Assembly (NCBI GenBank): GCA_011799875.1 | Contig: CM022297.1 | Span: 449,425,292-449,489,291 of the forward strand | DNA from: Thinopyrum elongatum | Lineage: Eukaryota > Streptophyta > Magnoliopsida > Poales > Poaceae | Direction: 5' to 3' | DNA: 64,000 nt | Shown here: positions 57,789 to 64,000 of the stretch, piece by piece | Numbering within the stretch: the first letter of the stretch is position 1 | Layout of the letters: the number at the start of each line of letters is the position of its first letter | Notes under the pieces: generated by a model | Database searches by the model: none | Told to the model about the DNA's origin: nothing | What the model saw: only the letters and a program-made list of their open reading frames with translations | Program-made: the position numbers and the translations under genes

Positions 57789-57965
57789 CCTCAAACCTTC
57801 CGCCGCCCCGACCCTCGACCGCTCGGCGTTCCTCGACCCTCGACCCCTCGACGACCCTCGACCCTCGAACCTTCGGCGACCCTCGACCCCTTGGTGACCC
57901 TCGACCCTCTACCCTAGTTCCCGACCCTCGACCGCTCGGCGATCCTCGACACCCTCGCTCCCGGT
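57789..57965. repeat. GACCCTCGAC-type minisatellite, second block
   Basis: The same unit types as at 57240-57572, including CTCTACCCTAGTTCCCGA, in the same order before a polypurine stretch. This suggests block duplication of about 550 bp. Confidence 0.8.
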
Positions 57966-58330
57966 AAAAATTAAGAAGAGGAAGAAGAAGAAAAAACAAA
58001 AGAGGAGAAGAAGAAAAAAAAGGAGAAGAAGAAGGAATAGACTTCTTCTTCTCCCTTTTTTTCTTCTTCTTCCTATTCTTATTTTTTTTCTCCTCTTCTT
58101 CCTCTCCTCTTCTTCTCTTCTTCTTCTCCTTCTTTCTCTTCTTATTTTTTTGCTCCTCTTCTTCTCTTTTTTCTCCCCTTTTTCCTCTCCTTCTTTTTCT
58201 TCCTTTCTTCCTTCTTCCTCTTTTCCATACATATAAAAAGTTTAAAAAATACATACATGCATACAAAAAATACATACATACATACATACATATAAAAAGA
58301 AAACACATATATATATATAAAAAGCATAAA
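57966..58330. repeat. Purine then pyrimidine tracts and CATA microsatellite
   Basis: 57966-58040 is a GAA/GGA purine tract, 58041-58215 a CTT/TCC pyrimidine tract, and 58235-58320 is CATA/TATA-rich. The long minus-strand frame through here is low-complexity and not a gene. Confidence 0.85.
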
Positions 58331-58344
58331 TAAAAAAAATCAAC

Positions 58345-58495
58345 GCGGCGCCGGGGCAGGGGCGCGCTGCTCACAGCGGAGGCATCGGGGCGGGCGGCGG
58401 GGCGGTGGCGTCGGGGGCGGGCGGCGTCGGCGGCGGGGCGGGCGGCGTCGGCGGCGGGGCGGGCGGCGTCGGCGGCGTGGCAGGGGCGGGCAGGA
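58345..58495. repeat. GC-rich minisatellite
   Basis: Repeated GGCGGGGCGGGCGGCGTC units, three to four copies, on the plus strand. Confidence 0.85.
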
Positions 58496-58548
58496 GAAGA
58501 AGTGATTTTTGGAGAAAATTTCTAAGTGTTTGCTTATATAGACGAAAC

Positions 58549-58785
58549 ATTGGTCCCGGTTCGTGGCACAAACCGGGACCAATGCCCCCCTTTGGTCCCG
58601 GTTCGGGCAACCAACCGGGACCAAAGGTCTCTTTTCAGTAGCCCAAAGGGCGGGAAACAGACACCATTGGTCCCGGTTGGTGGCACGAACCAGGACCAAA
58701 GGGGGGGCATTGGTCCCGGTTTGTTCCACCAACCGGGACCAATGCCCCCCTTTCGTCCCGGTTGGTGCTACCAACCGGGACCAAA
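58549..58785. repeat. Five 35-bp palindromic units (GGTCCCGGTT type)
   Basis: Units of exactly 35 bp lie at 58549-58583, 58591-58625, 58666-58700, 58709-58743 and 58751-58785. Each pairs (T/C)GGTCCCGGTT (TCGTCCCGG in the last) with AACC(G/A)GGACCA around an 11-13-base centre. Such repeats are typical of Jorge/Caspar CACTA ends, where they are presumed TnpA-binding repeats. Confidence 0.9.
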
Positions 58786-58833
58786 GGCCTTGCGCTGGCG
58801 CGGTGCGGTGGGATGTTTAGTCCCACCTCGCTA

Positions 58834-58897
58834 GTTGAGAGAGCTCGAGAGTGGTTTATAAGCGCTGCTGCGCCCACCCTCTCGAGCTCCTCTCAAC
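58834..58897 (+). promoter_or_regulatory. Palindrome enclosing a TATA box
   Basis: GTTGAGAGAGCTCGAGAG and CTCTCGAGCTCCTCTCAAC form the arms. The space between them holds GGTTTATAAGCGC, with TATAA at 58857-58861. It reads as a plus-strand core promoter next to the 35-bp palindromes. I cannot assign a gene to it: the element's genes are on the other strand. Confidence 0.45.
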
Positions 58898-58929
58898 TCC
58901 AGGCTTTCGGGCCTTCTCTGCTAATCTTT

Positions 58930-59603
58930 GCCCGTGGGCCTACTGGGCCTGCTGCGGGCCTGAATCCTGGCCCATGGTTGGGTTTCTAGTCGTATTCAGG
59001 CAGTGGTGGCCCAGTAGGTGGCATTTTTTTATTTTATTATCTAGTTTTTTTGTTTTCTTTTTTGCTTTATTTATTTTATTTTGTTTCTACTTACAACAAA
59101 ATACAAACTATTTTTTAGTGATTCTTTTTGCTTTTAGGTAATAAAAATTATAAACTTGCTGTTAGTGCCATTAGTTTTCCAATTTGAATAGCTTAAATTT
59201 GAATTCTTTGAAATTTGTATGAATCACTAGTTTTCGATTAACTTTACTATAAATATAGATTTTGGAGTGATTTTTTTCCCGCTATTTAATATTACTGTGT
59301 TTTATCATTATATTCAAAAACAGTTTTTGTTATTTTAGTTGCTAACAAAAAAATCTTTATGATAATTCTTTTTGCTATTAAAGTTTCTAACAAAAAAAGT
59401 TCTTTATGAAAATTCTTTTTGCTTTTAATGTTTTGAACAGAAAATACTTTGATAATTTTAGTTGCATAAATTTTAGTTGATTCCTTTTGCTATTAGAATT
59501 TCATTAAAGTTTTCTAGTTCATTCTTTTTTCTATTAGAGTTTCATTAAAGTTTTCTAGTTCATTCTTTTAGTTTATTATTTTTTTTATTAGAGTTTCATA
59601 AAA
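58930..59603. other. AT-rich stretch without genes
   Basis: The left 100 bases carry GGGCCTGCTGCGGGCC-like GC motifs. The rest is AT-rich with short imperfect repeats of ATTCTTTTTGCTATTAGAG. No coding potential is seen. Confidence 0.6.
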
Positions 59604-61832
59604 GTTGAGAGGGTTACGGCAAAAACTGGATGCACTTCGTGTACAAAATGGACAATCTCTTTCGAAGTATCAGGGTTTCGGACGAAAACTCATCTGTTAC
59701 AAAAGGATTTCATTTTTTTGAATTTATTTGAACTCCAGACTTTTTGTGTGTTCAAAATGAACCATTCAAAGCCACATCATCAATTTTCAACCCTTTCTGA
59801 CTTCATCTGTTATTTTTCATGCATTTATTGATTTTTTTGAGCTAAATGACCCTGAAATTGAAAAGCACTTCAGATGAACTCTGAAGAGGTTGAAAATTGG
59901 CATGGTATCATCATTTCACCCACATAGCATGTGCTAAAAAGTTGAGAGGGTTACGGCAAAAACTGGATGCACTTCGTGTACAAAATGGACAATCTCTGTC
60001 GAAGTATCAGGGTTACGGACGAAAACTCATGTGTTACAAAGGGATTTCATTTTTTAGAACTTATTTGAACTCCAGAATTTTTGTGTGTTCAAAATGAACT
60101 ATTTAAAGCCACCTCATCAATTTTCAACCCTTTCTGACTTCATCTGTTATTTTTCATGCATTTACTGATTTTTTTTGAGCTAAATGACCCTGAAATTGAA
60201 AAGCACTTCAGATGAACTCTGAAGAGGTTGAAAATTGGCATGGTATCATCATTTTACCCACATAGCATGTGCTAAAAAGTTGAGAGGGTTATGGCAAAAA
60301 CTGGATGCACTTCGTGTACAAAATGGACAATCTCTTTCGAAGTATCAGGGTTTCGGACGAAAACTCATATGTTACAAAGGGATTTCATTTTTTTGAACTT
60401 ATTTGAACTCCAGATTTTTGTGTGTTCAAAATGAACCATTCAAAGCCACATCATCAATTTTCAACCCTTTCTGACTTCATCTGTTATTTTTCATGCATTT
60501 ACTGATTTTTTTTGAGCTAAATGACCCTGAAATTGAAAAGCACTTCAAATGAACTCTGAAGAGGTTGAAAATTGGCATGGTATCATCATTTCACCCACAT
60601 AGCATGTGCTAAAAAGTTGAGAGGGTTACGGCAAAAACTGGATGCACTTCGTGTACAAAATGGACAATCTCTTTCGAAGTATCAGGGTTTCGGACGAAAA
60701 CTCATCTGTTACAAAAGGATTTCATTTTTTTGAACTTATTTGAACTCCAGACTTTTTGTGTGTTCAAAATGAACCATTCAAAGCCACATCATCAATTTTC
60801 AACCCTTTCTGACTTCATCTGTTATTTTTCATGCATTTACTGATTTTTTTGAGCTAATGACCCTGAAATTGAAAAGCACTTCAAATGAACTCTGAAGAGG
60901 TTGAAAATTGGCATGGTATCATCATTTCACCCACATAGCATGTGCTAAAAAGTTGAGAGGGTTACGGCGAAAACTGGATGCACTTCGTGTACAAAATGGA
61001 CAAGCTCTTTCGAAGTATCAGGGTTTCGGACGAAAACTCATCTGTTACAAACGGATTTTATTTTTTTGAACTTAGTTGAACTCCAGACTTTTTGTTTGTT
61101 CAAAATGAACCATTCAAAGCCACATCATCAATTTTCAACCCTTTCTGACTTCATCTGTTATTTTTCATGCATTTACTGATTTTTTGAGCTAAATGACCCT
61201 GAAATTGAAAAGCACTTCAAATGTACTCTGAAGAGGTTGAAAATTGGCATGATATCATCATTTCACCCACATAGCTTGTGCTAAAAAGTTGAGAGGGTTA
61301 CGGCAAAAACAGGATGCACTTCATGTACAAAATGGACAATCTCTTTCGAAGTATCAGGGTTTCGGACGAAAACGCATCTGTTACAAAAGGATTTCATTTT
61401 TTTGAACTTATTTGAACTCCAGACTTTTTGTGTGTTCAAAATGAACCATTCAAAGCCACATCATCAATTTTCAATCCTTTCTGACTTCATCTGTTATTTT
61501 TCATGCATTTACTGATTTTTTTGAGCTAAATGACCCTGAAATTGAAAAGCACTTCAAATGAACTCTGAAGAGGTTGAAAATTGGCATGATATCATCATTT
61601 CACCCACATAGCATGTGCTAAAAAGTTGAGAGGGTTACGGCAAAAACTGGATGCACTTCGTGTACAAAATGGACAATATCTCTTTCGAAGTATCAGGGTT
61701 TCGGACAAAAACTCATCTGTTACAAAGGGATTTCATTTTTTTGAACTTATTTGAACTCCAGACTTTTTGTGTGCTCAAAATGAACCATTCAAAGCCAAAT
61801 CATCAATTTTCAACCCTTTCTGACTTCATCTG
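59604..61832. repeat. 337-bp tandem array, 6.6 copies
   Basis: Copies begin with GTTGAGAGGGTTACGGC at 59604, 59941, 60279, 60616, 60952, 61288 and 61625, giving periods of 337, 338, 337, 336, 336 and 337. The last copy stops about 208 bases in, four bases before the stop codon of the transposase gene. Copies differ by few substitutions. It lies downstream of TnpD in the sense of transcription. Confidence 0.97.
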
Positions 61833-61835
61833 TCT

Positions 61836-64000
61836 TCACTTTTTCTTCGCTTGTGTCCTTTGCTTATTGCGTCGTAACCATGGATATTCTTCATAGCTTA
61901 ACAGGGTGCTTGGGTCAGCCTTGACTTTGAAGGGAGGAATTTCATGAAACTTTTCATAATCTTCAGACATGTCTGTCTTACCCTCCACTCCCACGATGTC
62001 TCTTTTCCCTGAAAGAACTATGTGGCACTTTGGCTCATCGTATGATGTATTCGCTTCCTTATCTTTTCTTTTTCTCGGTCTGGTAGACATGTCCTTCACA
62101 TAGAAAACCTGCGCCACATCATTGGCTAGGACGAATGGTTCGTCTGTGTACCCAAGATTGTTCAGATCCACTGTTGTCATTCCGTAATGAGGCTCTACCT
62201 GTACCCCGCCTCCTGACAGATTGACCCATTTCCACTTAAACAAAGGGACCTTAAAATCATGTCCGTAGTCAAGTTCCCATATGTCCACTATGTAACCATA
62301 ATATGTGTCCTTTCCCCTCTTGGTTGCTGCATCAAAGCGGACACCCCTGTTTTGGTTGGTGCTCTTTTGATCTTTGGCGATCGTGTAAAATGGATTCCCA
62401 TTTATCTCGTATCCTTTGTAAGTCAATACAGTCGAAGATGGTCCCTTGGACAACGAGTACAGCTCATCAGAAACAGTGTTGTCACCTCTGAGACGTGTTT
62501 CCAACCAACTGCTGAAAGTCCTGATGTGTTCACATGTAATCCAGTCGTCACACTGCTCCGGGTGTTTGGAGCGCAGAATGTTCTTGTGTTCATCGACATA
62601 AGGGGTCACCAAGGTAGAGTTCTGTAGAACTGTGTAGTGTGCTTGAGACCAAGAATGCCCGTCCCTGCATATTATTGAGTCCCCTCCTAGCGTTCCTTTT
62701 ACAGTCAGTCTCCCCTCATACCGCGATTGAGGGAGACCAATCTTCTTAAGGTCAGGAATGAAGTCAACACAAAACCCAATGACATCCTCTGTTTGATGGC
62801 CCATGGAGATGCTTCCTTCTGGCCTAGCGCGGTTACGGACATATTTCTTTAGGACTCCCATGAACCTCTCAAAGGGGAACATATTGTGTAGAAATACGGG
62901 GCCCAGAACGACAATCTCGTCGACTAGATGAACTAGGACGTGTGTCATGATATTGAAGAAGGATGGTGGGAACACCAGCTCGAAACTGACAAGACATTGC
63001 GCCACATCACTCCTTAGCCTTGGTATGATTTCTGGATCGATCACCTTCTGAGAGATTGCATTGAGGAATGCACATAGCTTCACAATGGCTAGTCGAACGT
63101 TTTCCGGTAGAAGCCCCCTCAATGCAACCGGAAGCAGTTGCGTCATAATCACGTGGCAGTCATGAGACTTTAGGTTCTGGAACTTTTTCTCTGCCATATT
63201 TATTATTCCCTTTATATTCGACGAGAAGCCAGACGGGACCTTCATACTGAGCAGGCATTCAAAGAAGATTTCCTTCTCTTCTTTGGTAAGAGCGTAGCTG
63301 GCGGGACCTTCATACTGCTTTGGAGGCATGCCGTCTTTTTCGTGCCAACGTTGCAGGTCCTCCCGTGCCTCTGGTGTATCTTTTGTCTTTCCATACACGC
63401 CCAAGAAGCCTAGCAGGTTCACGCAAAGGTTCTTTGTCACGTGCATCACGTCGATTGAAGAGCGGACCTCTAGGTCTTTCCAGTAGGGTAGGTCCCAAAA
63501 TATAGATTTCTTCTTCCACATGGGAGTGCGTCCCTCAGCGTCATTCGGAACAGATAGTCCGCCAGGACCCTTTCCAAAGATTACATGTAAATCATTGACC
63601 ATAGCAAGTACGTGATCACCGGTACGCATGGCGGGCTTCTTCCGGTGATCTGCCTCGCCTTTGAAATGCTTGCCTTTCTTTCGACATTGATGGTTGGTCG
63701 GAAGAAATCGATGATGCCCCAGGTACACATTCTTCCTGCATTTGTCCAGGTATATACTTTCGGTGTCAGCTAAACAGTGCGTGCACGCGTGGTATCCCTT
63801 GTTTGTCTGTCCTGAAAGGTTACTGAGAGCAGGCCAATCATTGATGGTTACAAACAGCAACGCATGCAGGTCAAATTCCTCCTATCTGTGCTCATCCCAC
63901 ACACGTACACCGTTTCCATTCCACAGCTGTAAAAGTTCTTCAACTAATGGCCTTAGGTACACATCAATGTCGTTGCCGGGTTGCTTAGGGCCTTGGATGA
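61836..64000 (-). pseudogene. TnpD-type CACTA transposase, partial, one nonsense codon
   Basis: The frame runs from beyond 64000 to the TGA at 61836-61838. The portion seen is the C-terminal part of Transposase_21 (PF02992: NDIDVYLRPLVEELLQLW at the window edge, INDWPALSNLSGQ, GYHACTHCLAD, SIDVMHVTKNLCVNLLGFL). DUF4218 follows (LPVALRGLLPENVR, FNIMTHVLVHLVDE, FMGVLKKYVRNRARPEGSI) and then DUF4216 (RGVRFDAATKRGKDTYYGYI). TAG at 63882-63884 is in frame within the catalytic region. Downstream of it the frame is open for 674 codons. Known role: the transposase that acts on the CACTA ends. If only this stop separates it from function, the copy is young compared with its neighbours. The N-terminal part is outside the window. 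Confidence 0.9.

Larger units (their letters stand above)
52449..64000 (-). mobile_element. CACTA transposon (Jorge/Caspar type), runs off right edge
   Basis: It contains a TnpA-like gene (Transposase_24 with Ulp1-type protease region) and a TnpD transposase in the same orientation, plus palindromic repeats and arrays typical of large Triticeae CACTA elements. The left border is set by the end of element E sequence. I could not find a CACTA-type terminal repeat there, so the left end is probably truncated. The right end is outside the window. The interval 52449-52658 is untranslated sequence. Confidence 0.8.

Noticed and set aside
57724..58374. 216-codon minus-strand frame rich in Lys, Glu, Arg and Ser
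   Set aside because: It is translation of purine/pyrimidine tracts and the GACCCTCGAC minisatellite; no domain, no conserved start, low complexity.

Overview
This window is plant nuclear DNA, almost certainly from a Triticeae genome (wheat, Aegilops or barley). The diagnosis rests on recognisable Triticeae repeats: Angela/WIS/BARE-1-type Copia LTRs, long-LTR Athila-lineage Gypsy elements of the Sabrina/WHAM/Fatima group with TGATACGTC termini, and a Jorge/Caspar-type CACTA transposon. I see no intact host gene. Family names are from memory of the sequences; no database was searched. The window is best read as intergenic DNA built by nested transposon insertions.

Layout. 1-8643: pieces of Copia Angela-type elements (an LTR at 1-1494, a solo LTR at 4299-6042 with TSD GAATC, and a 3' end plus 3' LTR at 6542-8643) mixed with a rearranged Athila-type element D on the minus strand (about 1631-6538). 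8644-29645: minus-strand Athila-type element B, which codes only for gag and protease. B is split by two later insertions. Element A (11063-21310, minus strand, TSD ACCTC) is a full-length autonomous-type copy broken by stops. Element C (21492-27696, plus strand, TSD CGGTG/TGGTG) has lost everything from the end of its 5' LTR to the integrase. With both insertions removed, the gag-protease frame of B is continuous. 29646-31756: an unassigned stretch.

31757-52448: minus-strand Gypsy element E with two RNase H regions (Tat-like), split by element F (40464-50443, TSD GCAAT/GTAAT), a gag-protease-only Gypsy element that itself carries a 5'-truncated LINE (48035-48795). Both E and F carry, just inside the 3' LTR and on the opposite strand to gag-pol, a multi-exon PF04195-type gene with its own TATA box. 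E also holds an 11-unit array of hairpin repeats and two fragments of ribosomal protein gene RPL26. 52449-64000: minus-strand CACTA element with a TnpA-like gene (Transposase_24 plus Ulp1-type protease), a TnpD transposase running off the right edge, a 337-bp tandem array, 35-bp palindromic repeats, and a captured SNF2 (CLASSY-like) helicase fragment arranged as an inverted repeat.

How the parts work together: LTRs drive genomic transcripts of their elements. Gag forms the particle, protease/RT/RNase H/integrase copy and insert the DNA. TnpD would cut at CACTA ends with TnpA helping. Almost every coding region here is broken, mostly by premature stops explicable as single C-to-T or G-to-A changes, as expected for old methylated transposons. 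The most interesting items are the antisense genes in E and F, the internal promoter-like module before the 3' ORF of A and C, and the inverted SNF2/CLASSY-like fragment inside the CACTA element.
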